A stretch of 64,000 nt of DNA from Mesorhizobium sp. 113-3-3. GTDB lineage: Bacteria; Pseudomonadota; Alphaproteobacteria; Rhizobiales; Rhizobiaceae. The stretch spans positions 6,886,501-6,950,500 of the forward strand of contig NZ_AP023243.1 in NCBI RefSeq assembly GCF_016756495.1, written 5' to 3'. Each line of letters opens with the position of its first letter. Position 1 is the stretch's first letter. Below the pieces are notes generated by a model that saw only the letters and a program-made list of their open reading frames with translations, did not search any database and was not told the DNA's origin. Positions 20,743 to 29,998 of the stretch are shown here, one piece after another. A program made the position numbers and the translations under genes.

Positions 20743-21852
20743 CTAATGCGGGGGTGTTGACATATTCAATATTCTGCTAATACGACTAGTGGCACGAAGA
20801 AACGCATCCATTTGCTCTTTTGTACCGATGCTGACGCGGATGTAATTTTCCAAACCTTTATCTGGAAAGACGGCAACAAGTATTTTTTGCCTTGCGAAGG
20901 CTGATTGCCACCATGAGCCGTCCTGTGCCGTTGGCACGCGGGCAAGCAAGAAGTTTGCGTGGGAAGGGATTACGGAAAATCCAAGTTGCGACAGCGCGAG
21001 CGTCACTCGCCGTCGTTCATGCCTGATGTGTCTGTGGTTGTCTGCATAGGCGGCGCGGTGCGCAAGGACGCTGATACCAACCGCCTGCCCGATCACATTC
21101 ATGTTGAAGACGTTCTGGATGTTGCGTAGCCTGCCGATAATTTCAGGATGACCGAAACCGAAACCGACGCGAACGCCGGCGGCAGCATAGCTTTTCGAAA
21201 ATGTCCTTAAGACCAGAAGGTTCGAATAGCGATTGATGAGGCGTAGACCATTCTCGGGTGCAAAGTCGACGTAGGCCTCATCCAGCACGATCAAGCGGTC
21301 CGATTTCGCTACCAGGCGTTCGATATCGGCCACCGGAACGAACGTTCCAGTCGGATTGTTCGGATTGGCTAGCAGAATGAACTTGGCGTCCTTTGCAGGA
21401 CCGAAGAGCAATTGCTCCATCGGCAAGGAATGATCTTTGCTAAATTCGATTTCGACAAATTGAGCACCCTGCAACGTTGCAAGTTTGCGGTTGAACGAAA
21501 AGCCTGGCGACATCATCGCCACGCTATCCCCCGGGGTAAGGAATGCTCTGTAGACAAGTCCAAGCAGTTCAGACGATCCGTTGCCGGCGATCACCTGATC
21601 CATGGAGACGCTGTAGGCATTCGCGGCTGCTTCTCTCAAGCTGATGTTATCGTCTTCTGGATATAGATACTGCCGTTCGAGAGCTGCAATCGCACTTTGC
21701 ATTATGATTTCCGGAAGCGGGAAGGGGTTCTCATTCGTGTTTAGTTTTACCCAACTTGAATCCGGCGCTGGTGTATCGGATGGCAGAGCATCTAACTGTC
21801 TCGCCACTTGCGAAAGAGACGACAGCACACTCTGAAGTTTTGCATCGGACAT
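20743..21852 (-). CDS. hisC: Histidinol-phosphate aminotransferase family protein
   Basis: A class I/II pyridoxal-phosphate aminotransferase. The N-terminal LNTNENPFPLP is the HisC signature. NPNNPTG, LDEAYVDFA and the Schiff-base region FSKSYAAAGVRVG are intact. 369 residues, full length. Rhizobium etli carries an extra hisC on its symbiotic plasmid, so a symbiotic copy would not be surprising. Without other his genes nearby, it may act on another amino acid, perhaps with the adjacent oxidoreductase (inference). Confidence 0.85.
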   Translation of the reverse strand: MSDAKLQSVLSSLSQVARQLDALPSDTPAPDSSWVKLNTNENPFPLPEIIMQSAIAALERQYLYPEDDNISLREAAANAYSVSMDQVIAGNGSSELLGLVYRAFLTPGDSVAMMSPGFSFNRKLATLQGAQFVEIEFSKDHSLPMEQLLFGPAKDAKFILLANPNNPTGTFVPVADIERLVAKSDRLIVLDEAYVDFAPENGLRLINRYSNLLVLRTFSKSYAAAGVRVGFGFGHPEIIGRLRNIQNVFNMNVIGQAVGISVLAHRAAYADNHRHIRHERRRVTLALSQLGFSVIPSHANFLLARVPTAQDGSWWQSAFARQKILVAVFPDKGLENYIRVSIGTKEQMDAFLRATSRISRILNMSTPPH

Positions 21853-22079
21853 GTTTTTCTCCGTTTCAGTCGCAGAGGGAATCCGGGATGAACTGATGGT
21901 CTGAGCACATGGCCGACCAACAGTGCATTCACACCGCCGTTGTCAGCACATTGACCCCGCGAGGTCGGGCGGGCTGTCCTCCCGGGTCGGATTGGCCCGA
22001 CGCTCAGTCCGCATCCACTCGTCATCGGGCCAAGGCTCCGCCAACCACCAACGCTTGATTTGTCCCTGATATTTGCCTC

Positions 22080-22700
22080 GGTCAGCCTTTCAAGGACGCT
22101 TGATCTGATGCCGTATTTCCTCAGCGTGTATCCAATCTGGCGCGGCGTCGGTCCAAGCAGGCGCCGCCTTTGCCTGCACCGAGCCATCTCTCCACGGCCG
22201 CGATGACACGCTCGCGATTTGACATACTCGTACCTTTAAAGAGGCTGCGCTGGCAGGCGCCAGCAGTGCCTGGTCCCTGACGACGGACGGGACCGTAGCG
22301 GCGGCCCAAGGAGCAGCCTCAGTCGGCCGCGTGGCCGGCCTTGTCTGGCATCATCGGCCCCAGTTGCAGCACCTTGGTGCCCGGTCCGCTCTTCCACGGC
22401 GTTGCGGAAAACACTGTCCGTGGCAGCAGTCAAAGTCGTTTCAGCCGATTGACGCTCCCGCTGCCAGGAACATGCGATGCAGCTTCACTGTCTGCCCAAC
22501 CAGATTGGCGATTGTGGTGAGGAGGCGGAGGTCGTAATCGAGGAGGGAACCTGATTTGTTGTCCAGAATGCGGTCGATGGTCGGGGTGCCCACGACGTTC
22601 GCATCGACGCGAACGGGTACGCCGATGAACGACACTTTCATGTTGTCGGACGCCCCGAGCACGTCCTTGTCGGCGGCGTTGAAAGCCGGATCCACCGCTT
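22080..22700 (-). pseudogene. nifA relic lacking the sigma-54 activation core
   Basis: NifA activates nitrogen-fixation genes with sigma-54 RNA polymerase. The GAF-domain tail is readable (AADKDVLGASDNMKVSFIGV and LRLLTTIANLVGQTVKLHRM). The DNA-binding tail follows in broken frames (RERVIAAVERW, then LLGPTPRQIGYTLRKYGI). Less than 200 bp separate them, so the AAA+ domain of about 240 residues is missing. The C-terminal part has a frameshift near 22180. Not functional. Confidence 0.85.
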
Positions 22701-23634
22701 GGTTGCGGATTTTGACTGGTCACGGGCAAGCGCGAAAAACGCCCTGGCCGTAAGTCGGGGCGCCGCAACGTGGTCGAGTGCACAGCGGAGCGATGCCTTG
22801 CCATGGGTTTCCTTTCATGAATCGCGACCGTCGACTGACTTCTGCACGCCGCAACCGCACGTTGATTCACGAGACCGGAATGGGGCGGGAGAGTCAATCG
22901 AGCTTTCTTTCATTCGCGAAAGGAAACTCTGCGCTCATGATAGAATTCCATCAGTTTCATATAGCTCCGGTAGATGATATCGAACGGCAGAATGTCTGCC
23001 CCGGCGTCCCCGCGGTGCCGGTGCTGATGGCCCGGGCCATCAGCCTAATCAGCTCCTGGCAAAGCTGGCACAGTGGCGTGGCGACCGCCATCGCGACGAT
23101 GTCATCTACGTGGGCCGACCGCGACTCCGGCGTGATTTCATTCACAATCGCGACAAGGTCTTGACCGCGGAGCGGCTGATGGCCCCCTGCCCCGCCGACC
23201 AGCTGCGCTGCGCCGTTTCCCAAACGTCTAGGTCACATTTTCGAAGTGCGTGTTGGAATCGGTGATTCCGTATCACATTATCGCCACGTTTTAGCCGCGA
23301 CGTGGTCGCAATGCCCCACCAGAAAGCCGGCGTTGCCCTGACAGTTCGGTCCGGCATCGGCTCAAACCAGCCCCCCGCTTAAGGGTCAGTGCCGGATCGA
23401 ACGCTTCTTGCATCTCTTTTTGAAGGAAATCAGGTGCGACGCCCGAAAAGCATACGGCGGCCATTAGAAGCAAGCTGATCCGCTCCATTGATCGATACAT
23501 GGTCCGCCAAATTGCACAGCGCGCCAAGGATCTGCAAATCAACGATGGTTTGAGGCGGCGGCTGCCAGGCGAGACACATCTCGGGCCGACAGGGCCATTC
23601 CGAGCGCCAGCGCGCGAGATGCTTCGGATCGGAA
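22701..23634. other. Degenerate stretch, no gene recognised
   Basis: The first ~250 bp are probably the decayed N-terminal part of nifA. Beyond that, short frames on both strands overlap. One on the plus strand (DDVIYVGRPRLRRDF) looks protein-like but cannot be assigned. No RNA features are seen. Confidence 0.4.
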
Positions 23635-24447
23635 GTGTTGCGCAGCTCACTTCTCGAGGATCGATCCCGGTCGCAAAGACGCATCAGCCTCGCCGGCAAC
23701 TACGCCGGGCAGCTAGAGAATGTGCAACGGGCATACCCCGGCGCAACACTCCTCCCCGATGACCATGGAGTATGGCTTCTCGCTCGCAGCCAAGTGATAG
23801 ATGGCTTATCGCGAGAAGCCATATTCCTTATTGCCCTACCAGAAACGCCACCGGTCGAGCCGCGTGGATGGGCGTTCTGGCAGCAAGATGGGCAGGTCGA
23901 ATGGATCGGCCCGCGACATACCAATTTCCCTGACGGCTCGGTGTGCGCTTATCACCCCATGCTCGATAAAGCTTGGTCGCCAGGCAGTGATTTGTGCACG
24001 TTGCTGGACCTTTATAGCGTATGGGCGCTTCGCCAGCTTCATTTGGTGGTGTTTGATCGGTGGCCGGGACGCCAGTATGCGATGCTGGATGAACTGGGCC
24101 AAGCTGATCCCTATTATCGGCTAACCCAGTTTAAGGAGGCCGAGCTTTGCAACTGCGGATCAAATCGGCGCTATGGCGAATGCTGCCGGCCGCATGATCT
24201 GAAGCTACCCTTCCCGTCGATTCTGCACGCCTTCAAAAGCCGTAATCTCGGTCTCGGCATCTTTGATCGAGCCCCTCCCGCCGAAATTGCAGTGTTGATC
24301 GCCGAAGGAGGACAAAATCCCCCACCCCCCATGCTAGGGGTTCACTCTACTCTGCGGGCTCATGTCGCGGACGTAAGGGGAATCCTTAGCTCTACATCCC
24401 GTAAGAGATGCTCGATCGGGTCAGAGGGAAAAGCATTCCGCTTCTGA
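23635..24447 (+). CDS. SEC-C zinc-motif protein with possible E2-like segment
   Basis: The sequence CNCGSNRRYGECC is a SEC-C zinc knuckle. Ahead of it, FPDGSVCAYHP and then WSPGSDLCTLLDLYSVWALR resemble the segment around the active cysteine of prokaryotic E2-like proteins found in ubiquitin-like conjugation and some defence loci. I know of this resemblance only from memory and could not test it. There is no ATG; GTG 23635 is the longest start, with no clear ribosome site. The region upstream is degenerate, so the 5' end may be damaged. No partner genes (E1, nucleotidyltransferase, effector) are adjacent. Confidence 0.5.
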   Translation: MLRSSLLEDRSRSQRRISLAGNYAGQLENVQRAYPGATLLPDDHGVWLLARSQVIDGLSREAIFLIALPETPPVEPRGWAFWQQDGQVEWIGPRHTNFPDGSVCAYHPMLDKAWSPGSDLCTLLDLYSVWALRQLHLVVFDRWPGRQYAMLDELGQADPYYRLTQFKEAELCNCGSNRRYGECCRPHDLKLPFPSILHAFKSRNLGLGIFDRAPPAEIAVLIAEGGQNPPPPMLGVHSTLRAHVADVRGILSSTSRKRCSIGSEGKAFRF

Positions 24448-24791
24448 CGAAATCCCCAATGCCAGGTGCCGACGACTTCCGAGCCGTCGAACTATGTCGA
24501 GAAGTTCAGCTTCGGAAAATGCAGCAACACGCGGGCCGCCCACCATATTTTCTCAATATCGTGGTCGCCTGGACCCTTGGCCCATGGGGTCCAGCCCTTG
24601 CATAGCCGTTGCGCCAATTCGCTGTTTCGCATCTTCAATCCCACGGAATGATGGATAAAATAACGGGGTATATCCGTCGTAAGAGGGAAGTCTACGAACT
24701 GCCAGCAGGTGGAATTTACCAGATTTGTTCATCACTCTTGCACCAAATTCAACTTTAGGAGATGCTAACTCGGCCTTGGGAGGGCTGGGGG
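24448..24791. other. Intergenic stretch, nothing recognised
   Basis: About 340 bp that are relatively AT-rich toward the right end. They presumably hold the promoter of the lipoprotein gene that follows. No gene or repeat is seen. Confidence 0.4.
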
Positions 24792-25292
24792 ATGAGAATA
24801 AAAGCATTTGTGGCACTTGGTGCCACGGCAGCGCTGGGCGGCTGTCAAACAAGCAATCAAGCCGACTACATGCAAATAGGCTACGGGCCTAGTTTCGACG
24901 TCGCCCACGCTCAATGCGAAATGCATAAGGGGTCGGTTGACCAAGGCTATATTGCTATCGGGTCCCCGGGCTTTGTTGCGGGGGCCGGAATCGGCAATGC
25001 CCTCGGCAACTTGGCTGCCGAAGACCAGTATATGAAGAACTGCCTCATCCTAAGCGGGTGGAAGCGTGCCCCGCATGGCCAGGGTGCCACGGCAGCTCCA
25101 GCCGTTGCTGGTGGCGCGCCACCGACACCCTATGGGATCCAGCGCGCACCTGGCAGCTGGATCAATACGGCGCTGCTGGACTGGTCAGACGCGAATAACA
25201 AGTGCGTCGCCGGCGACAAGGCCGCGTGTGGGACTCGAGCGAAGCTTGGTGCGCAACTGAGAGCCGCCGGCATAAACCCGGCGCCGGTCTAG
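24792..25292 (+). CDS. Putative lipoprotein
   Basis: A 166-residue secreted protein. The signal MRIKAFVALGATAALGGCQT carries a lipobox (LGGC), so the mature protein should be lipid-anchored in the envelope. A glycine-rich stretch (GFVAGAGIGNALGNLA) follows and then a Cys-containing C-terminus. The start ATG 24792 is preceded by GGGAGGGCTGGGGG. It sits 5 bp before the next lipoprotein gene and is likely co-transcribed with the nuclease module. Function unknown. Confidence 0.7.
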   Translation: MRIKAFVALGATAALGGCQTSNQADYMQIGYGPSFDVAHAQCEMHKGSVDQGYIAIGSPGFVAGAGIGNALGNLAAEDQYMKNCLILSGWKRAPHGQGATAAPAVAGGAPPTPYGIQRAPGSWINTALLDWSDANNKCVAGDKAACGTRAKLGAQLRAAGINPAPV

Positions 25293-25297
25293 GGGCC

Positions 25298-25684
25298 ATG
25301 CAGTGGAACCTGGCGATCTGCCTTGGCATCGTTCTGGCATTGAGCGGCTGCGCAGCGGATTATCTCAATCACTATGACAGCGTGACGCTCTCTGCCGGCG
25401 ACGCCAATCGCGCCAATAGTCTCGCCCAGACAGTCGACCCGTTCAACCCGAACAATCAGAACACGCATATCGAGGGCGACGGCCAGCGAACAGCTGGAGT
25501 CATCCAGGCCTTTCGCGGAATCCCGCTGACATCGCCAGGCCAAGGTGCGCGCCAAGGTGGCGGCGGGGACTCTGGCAATCATCCATGCGATCTGCGCAAT
25601 GGGGTTGACAGCCTAGGCCGGGCTTGTGGTGAACGTGCCGCCGAAGCGAAACCGGGCGGCCGCACCGGACATGAGGCGAACTAG
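25298..25684 (+). CDS. Small lipoprotein, nuclease-module copy A
   Basis: A 128-residue protein with lipobox LSGC and the mature start AADYLNHYDSVTLSAGDANR. It is a clear paralogue of the protein at 34160: both share QTVDPFNPN and NTHIEGDGQRTA. It starts six bases after the previous gene. The stop TAG lies inside the target duplication of the IS inserted directly behind it. In the undisturbed arrangement the nuclease gene now at 27181 would follow at once. Function unknown; its pairing with a nuclease twice in the window suggests a joint role. Confidence 0.8.
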   Translation: MQWNLAICLGIVLALSGCAADYLNHYDSVTLSAGDANRANSLAQTVDPFNPNNQNTHIEGDGQRTAGVIQAFRGIPLTSPGQGARQGGGGDSGNHPCDLRNGVDSLGRACGERAAEAKPGGRTGHEAN

Positions 25685-27175
25685 TACTACTGTGTCATAA
25701 AACTATGTTGGCAGCATGGACATCGTGGCAGACGCCGCGCCAAGGCGTGGGCGAGTCTAACCCTGACGGTGGCGATTGAATTGCTGACGTGGCGTTCGGG
25801 ACGGAGCGGCGGCGCCGCGGGGTCGATAATCTTCGGGTAGCGCAGGTGCCTTGAGGAGCGGCGCTGAGCGTGGGGCTGAGGGGGGAATCAGACTCCGTTC
25901 GGAGACTAGGAATCCGTAAGCGGCGATCGCGAGCGTGGCGTGGTGATGGAAGCCGCGCCAACCTCGGCCCTCATAATGGCCAAGGCCGATCTCCTGCTTG
26001 AGTTCCTGATAATCCCGTTCGATCCGCCATCTCAGCTTGGCCTGGTCGACGAGGCCGGCGAGTTCGGTATCTTCCGGCAAGGTCGAGAGCCAATACTTGG
26101 TCGGCTCGACCTCGCCCTGCGGCCACTCGATCAGGAACCATTCCTCAGCTCGTGGCGCGGAGCGCCAGTAGTCGCGATGGGCTGGGCGGACGCGGACGGC
26201 GGCAAAGCGCGAGGCGAGCGGCGCCTTGGAGCCCTCGCGCCAGGTGACGCGGCACCAGGCGCCCTCGGGCAGCGCTTGCGCCAGGTCCTTGGCCGAAACG
26301 GGCGCGTGGTCGGCCTGGCGTCGGACGAGCGAAGGTGGGCGGCCGCGGCCGCTCCATGGCTTGGGCGGCAGCGGTTGCGTGTCCGGCGGCCACAGACGGA
26401 TCGAGGACTGGACACCGACGACATAGGTCAAGCCCATCTCCGTCAGCCCGGTGCGCAAGGAGCTGTCGTTGCCATAACCGGCATCGGCCAGCACCACGCC
26501 CGGCGAGACGCCGGCCGCCAGCGCCGCCCGGATCTGCGCGAGTGCGATTTCGGGCTTGGTGCGGAAGATGACATCCTCCGGCACACCTGCCTTGGCGCGC
26601 CGGTCAGGGTCGTTGGCCCAGCCTTCCGGCAGATAGAGCTGATAGGCGACCGGCAGGCTCGCCTGTTCGGTGGCAACCGACAGACTGACCGCGACCTGGC
26701 AGTTGTCCTGCTTGCCGATCTGGCCGCAGTACTGCCGCGCCACACCCACCGAATGCTTGCCTTTCTTGGGAAAGCCGGTGTCGTCGACGATCCAGGCGCG
26801 GATCGGCCCCTGACCCTCAAGTGCCGGCAGAACCTGCGCCCGCACGACGCCAAGCACGGCATCATCCGACCAGTCCGCTTTCGCCACGAAGTGATGCAGA
26901 GACTGGTGCGCCGCCTGAACACGCCCAGGCTCCACCCGTGCCGCCATCGGCTCGACGCTCTTGCGCTCGCCTGGCAAAAGCAGCCCGGTGCAATAGGCCT
27001 TCAGCGGCGCCACCCGGTCAGCATGACCCAATGCCGAGGCGAGCGTCTCGACATAGGCCGCAAAACGCGATTCACTCGTTTCGATTCCGTCTCGGAGATT
27101 CATCGCTCCCTCCATTTGAAGCTTGAATCGCCATTCTCGCAATCAATCGTTAACGAAGTTTATGACACAGTAGTA
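25685..27175 (-). mobile_element. IS701-family insertion sequence
   Basis: A 1491-bp element with perfect 17-bp inverted ends (TACTACTGTGTCATAAA). It is flanked by a 4-bp direct repeat CTAG at 25681-25684 and 27176-27179. The YTAR-type target duplication and the transposase fit family IS701. The intact ends and duplication mean a recent insertion. Confidence 0.95.
25757..27103 (-). CDS. IS701-family transposase
   Basis: A DDE transposase of about 448 residues. The first catalytic aspartates are in WIVDDTGFPKKGKHSVGVA, the second in VVLADAGYGND, and the glutamate region is IERDYQELKQEIGLGHYEGR. The start ATG 27103 has GGAGGGA five bases ahead. The frame is complete, so the element may be active. 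Confidence 0.93.
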   Translation of the reverse strand: MNLRDGIETSESRFAAYVETLASALGHADRVAPLKAYCTGLLLPGERKSVEPMAARVEPGRVQAAHQSLHHFVAKADWSDDAVLGVVRAQVLPALEGQGPIRAWIVDDTGFPKKGKHSVGVARQYCGQIGKQDNCQVAVSLSVATEQASLPVAYQLYLPEGWANDPDRRAKAGVPEDVIFRTKPEIALAQIRAALAAGVSPGVVLADAGYGNDSSLRTGLTEMGLTYVVGVQSSIRLWPPDTQPLPPKPWSGRGRPPSLVRRQADHAPVSAKDLAQALPEGAWCRVTWREGSKAPLASRFAAVRVRPAHRDYWRSAPRAEEWFLIEWPQGEVEPTKYWLSTLPEDTELAGLVDQAKLRWRIERDYQELKQEIGLGHYEGRGWRGFHHHATLAIAAYGFLVSERSLIPPSAPRSAPLLKAPALPEDYRPRGAAAPSRTPRQQFNRHRQG

Positions 27176-27180
27176 CTAGC

Positions 27181-27963
27181 ATGCTGCGTAGAATGCGATC
27201 GCCTCGCCGGAGGCCACTTGGCGTGGTGCAAAGGCGCCTGATCTTGGTGACAGTGGCCGCGGCTGGCGCTCTGGCTGCGCAAACGGCCATGCAACACAGC
27301 GACCACATGCCCGAGCTCCATCTGCCGAATTGGACCAGCGCGGGCCTGGCGACGATTGCCGGCGTGGCATCCGTCATCGACGGCGACACGATCGAAATCC
27401 ACGGCCAGCGCATCCGCTTCAACGGCATCGACGCGCCGGAGAGCCAGCAGCTTTGTAAAAATGCGAGCGGGGCCGACTATCCTTGCGGGCGGCGATCGGC
27501 CGCCGCGCTGGACGGCTTCCTGGCAGCCTCGAAGCCGGTGCAATGCACCTTCGTGACCTGGGACCGCTATCATCGCTATATCGGCGACTGCCGGCGCGCC
27601 GATGGCGCCAGCGTTGCCGCCTGGATGGTCGAGCACGGCCAGGCGCTGGATTGGCCCCGCTACAGCCACGGCACCTACGCAGAGAAGCAGGCGACGGCCG
27701 AGGCGTCGAAAGTCGGCATTTGGGTCGGCAAGTTTCAGTCGCCGTGGGATTGGCGCACGGAGCATGCAGACGGCGCGGCTCCGTCGAGCCAGCCGCTCGG
27801 CATCAGCCGCCAACAGGTCGCGCAGAGCTATTCGTGCCAGCCACGGCGGACCTGTTCGCAGATCGGCTCCTGTGAGGAAGCCCAATGGTATCTCAGCAAC
27901 TGCCCTTGGGGCCGGAAGCTGGATCGGGACGGCGACGGCGTGGCGTGCGAGACGTTGTGCTAA
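27181..27963 (+). CDS. Anchored thermonuclease with Excalibur domain, copy A
   Basis: A staphylococcal-nuclease-fold protein. One membrane helix near residues 20-38 should place the nuclease outside the cytosol. The fold begins VASVIDGDTIEIHGQRIRF with NGIDAPE; the downstream catalytic region is WDRYHRYIGDC. The C-terminal Cys-rich stretch ending DRDGDGVACE is an Excalibur calcium-binding domain. The paralogue at 34495 has a different C-terminal domain. The IS upstream has separated its ATG from the GAGG site in the lipoprotein end, so it may now be poorly translated. Confidence 0.88.
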   Translation: MLRRMRSPRRRPLGVVQRRLILVTVAAAGALAAQTAMQHSDHMPELHLPNWTSAGLATIAGVASVIDGDTIEIHGQRIRFNGIDAPESQQLCKNASGADYPCGRRSAAALDGFLAASKPVQCTFVTWDRYHRYIGDCRRADGASVAAWMVEHGQALDWPRYSHGTYAEKQATAEASKVGIWVGKFQSPWDWRTEHADGAAPSSQPLGISRQQVAQSYSCQPRRTCSQIGSCEEAQWYLSNCPWGRKLDRDGDGVACETLC

Positions 27964-27973
27964 CGCGGCGCCC

Positions 27974-28320
27974 TGAGTTGCGCTTCAAAGGCCCCAGCCC
28001 CATCGACATGGTCGAGACCCACATCGAGACCAGCGCCGAGGTCAGGGTCGAGCGGCGATGCTACATCTCCTCTCGCATCCTCACCGCAAAAACTTTCGCC
28101 GAGGCCGCCCCATTGGGGATCGAGAACGGGCTACGCTGGGTTCTCGATGTCCAATTCAAGGATGATCAGTCCCGCCTGCGCCGCAGCCACGGCGCCACAA
28201 ACATGGCCATGGTCCGCCACCTCGCCCTCAACCTCATCCGAGCCATGTCCGGAAAACAATCCATCAAGGGAAAGCGAAAACTCGCGACCTGGGATACCGA
28301 CTACCTGATTGCAGTTCTCC
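27974..28320 (+). pseudogene. ISAs1-family transposase C-terminal fragment
   Basis: About 115 codons read ETHIETSAEVRVERRCYISS, then GIENGLRWVLDVQFKDD and NMAMVRHLALNLIRA, the C-terminal end of ISAs1 transposases. The N-terminal two thirds are absent. It begins right behind the nuclease stop codon and probably marks a rearrangement breakpoint. Confidence 0.8.
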
Positions 28321-28552
28321 AATTCCGGGTGGTCGACCCATGCCAGCATAATAGGAGGATATTTGCTGCTCTTTCCTCGTCCCGCTATTGGAGGAAACGG
28401 CACCGCGACCTTGATGCAGTGTCATGGATGGATAGGGCATTATTCGGGAACCGAACCAATCCACAGAAATATTTTGTTGGTATTTTTGTTGGTCCGCGCT
28501 GCTATTGCTCCATGCCGAGGCGATTGAAAACGAATTCAAATTTCCTCTACTT

Positions 28553-28573
28553 GGATTCCGCCTCTGGGCACCA
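28553..28573 (+). other. Possible att core (tRNA or tmRNA 3'-end-like)
   Basis: GGATTCCGCCTCTGGGCACCA resembles the 3' arm of a tRNA-like gene ending in CCA. It lies about 160 bp ahead of the integrase gene, the usual position of an attachment core for P4-type integrases. No intact matching tRNA is in the window, so this rests on position and resemblance only. Confidence 0.4.
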
Positions 28574-28734
28574 TTTCACTTTCCCATCGCTTCTCACGAC
28601 GTCTCACCAATCAATACAAATCAATGGCTTAGCCTAGTTTGTCGGTTTATGGTGACCCACCGGGTACCGTTGCAACGCATCGGTTTGTGGGTAACGATTT
28701 AGACGTTACCCATTACCCTGAAGGTCCGTTACCC

Positions 28735-29922
28735 ATGTCTCTCTCCGACTTCTCCTGCAAAAACGCTAAGGCTAAAGACAAGCCGTATCGTCTTGCTGAT
28801 GGCGACGGGCTTTATCTCCTCGTCCGGAACAACGGCTCCAAACTCTGGCAACTTCGGTACCGCTACCTGGAGAAGGAAAATATCCTCTCCTTTGGAAAAT
28901 ACCCGCTGGTGTCACTTCTCGACGCGAGAGGAAAGCGCGACGACGCCAAGAGGCTGTTGATCGCCGGCATCAACCCCTCCACGAAACGCAAAGAGGAGAA
29001 GACTGCCGCCATCACGGAAGCGCGCACCACCTTCGCCTTGGTCGCCGAGGAGTATGTCACGCGGATGGAGGAACGGGACGCTTCGGCGGCTACCATCACC
29101 AAAACCAAATGGCTCCTGGAAGATCTGGCCGGCCCACTCGCCAAACGCCCCATTAACGAGATCACTCCAGCCGAAATTTTCCAACTCCTCCAGAAGATCG
29201 ACAAGAGTGGTCGAAGAGAGACAGCGCGGCGTTTACGCGGCGTGATAGGCAGCGTCTTCCGCTTGGCCATTGTCACCTTACGGGCAGAGGCCGATCCAAC
29301 CCTACACCTCCGGGGCGCTCTCCAGCCGCCGAAAGTCAACGGTCGTGCCGCTATCACCGATGAAAAGAAGTTCGGCAAGCTCCTGATGACGGTAGACGAA
29401 TACGACGGCTGGCCCACCATCAAAGCCGCCCTCCAGTTTCTTGCCCTCACCTGTGTCCGTCCCGGCGAAGTACGGGGCGCCACGCGCGACGAGTTCGACC
29501 GAAAAAAGGCCGTCTGGCATATTCCGGCCGGGCGTATGAAGATGCGTGCTCCGCACGACGTGCCACTGTCCAAACAGGCGCTTTCGGTCTTGGAAGAGGT
29601 CTGGCAGCTCTCAGAGGACGGTGGCCTGGTCTTTCCTTCGATCCGCTCCACAAAACGGCCGCTTTCCGAGAACGCCATGAACGCTGCGCTACGACGTATG
29701 GGCTACGGAAAGGACGAAGTGACCGCTCATGGTTTCCGGGTGACCGCCAGCACCATCCTCAACGCCCGCGACCACGATCCAGACGTGATTGAAGCTGTCC
29801 TGGCGCACCAGGACAAGAACGCCATCCGGCGGACCTACAACCGAGCGACCTATTGGGAGCAACGTGTCACGCTAATGCAGGAGTGGGGAGATCTGCTAGA
29901 CGCGTTGAAGGCGAACCATTAG
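28735..29922 (+). CDS. P4-type tyrosine integrase
   Basis: A site-specific recombinase of about 395 residues for entry and exit of a genomic island. The N-terminal DUF4102 arm-binding part reads LADGDGLYLLVRNNGSKLW. The catalytic residues are visible: Arg in TCVRPGEVRGA, HGFR, the HQDKN region and the nucleophile Tyr in RRTYNRA. I chose ATG 28735 because the family begins just ahead of LSDFSCKNAKAKDK. It is complete and may be active. tRNA-end sequences lie on both sides. Confidence 0.93.
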   Translation: MSLSDFSCKNAKAKDKPYRLADGDGLYLLVRNNGSKLWQLRYRYLEKENILSFGKYPLVSLLDARGKRDDAKRLLIAGINPSTKRKEEKTAAITEARTTFALVAEEYVTRMEERDASAATITKTKWLLEDLAGPLAKRPINEITPAEIFQLLQKIDKSGRRETARRLRGVIGSVFRLAIVTLRAEADPTLHLRGALQPPKVNGRAAITDEKKFGKLLMTVDEYDGWPTIKAALQFLALTCVRPGEVRGATRDEFDRKKAVWHIPAGRMKMRAPHDVPLSKQALSVLEEVWQLSEDGGLVFPSIRSTKRPLSENAMNAALRRMGYGKDEVTAHGFRVTASTILNARDHDPDVIEAVLAHQDKNAIRRTYNRATYWEQRVTLMQEWGDLLDALKANH

Positions 29923-29998
29923 TCTTAAACGCATTCCAAGATCGGATCGCTGTCTCCGTGTTGGCGTTGATCGCTGCCGATATAGGTACCTGAGCCGT

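Noticed and set aside
23100..23230. VIYVGRPR segment as a DUF4326 gene
   Set aside because: Only a few residues match and the typical continuation is absent.
25940..27241. 433-codon plus-strand frame across the IS
   Set aside because: It is antisense to a complete IS701 transposase and crosses the IS end.
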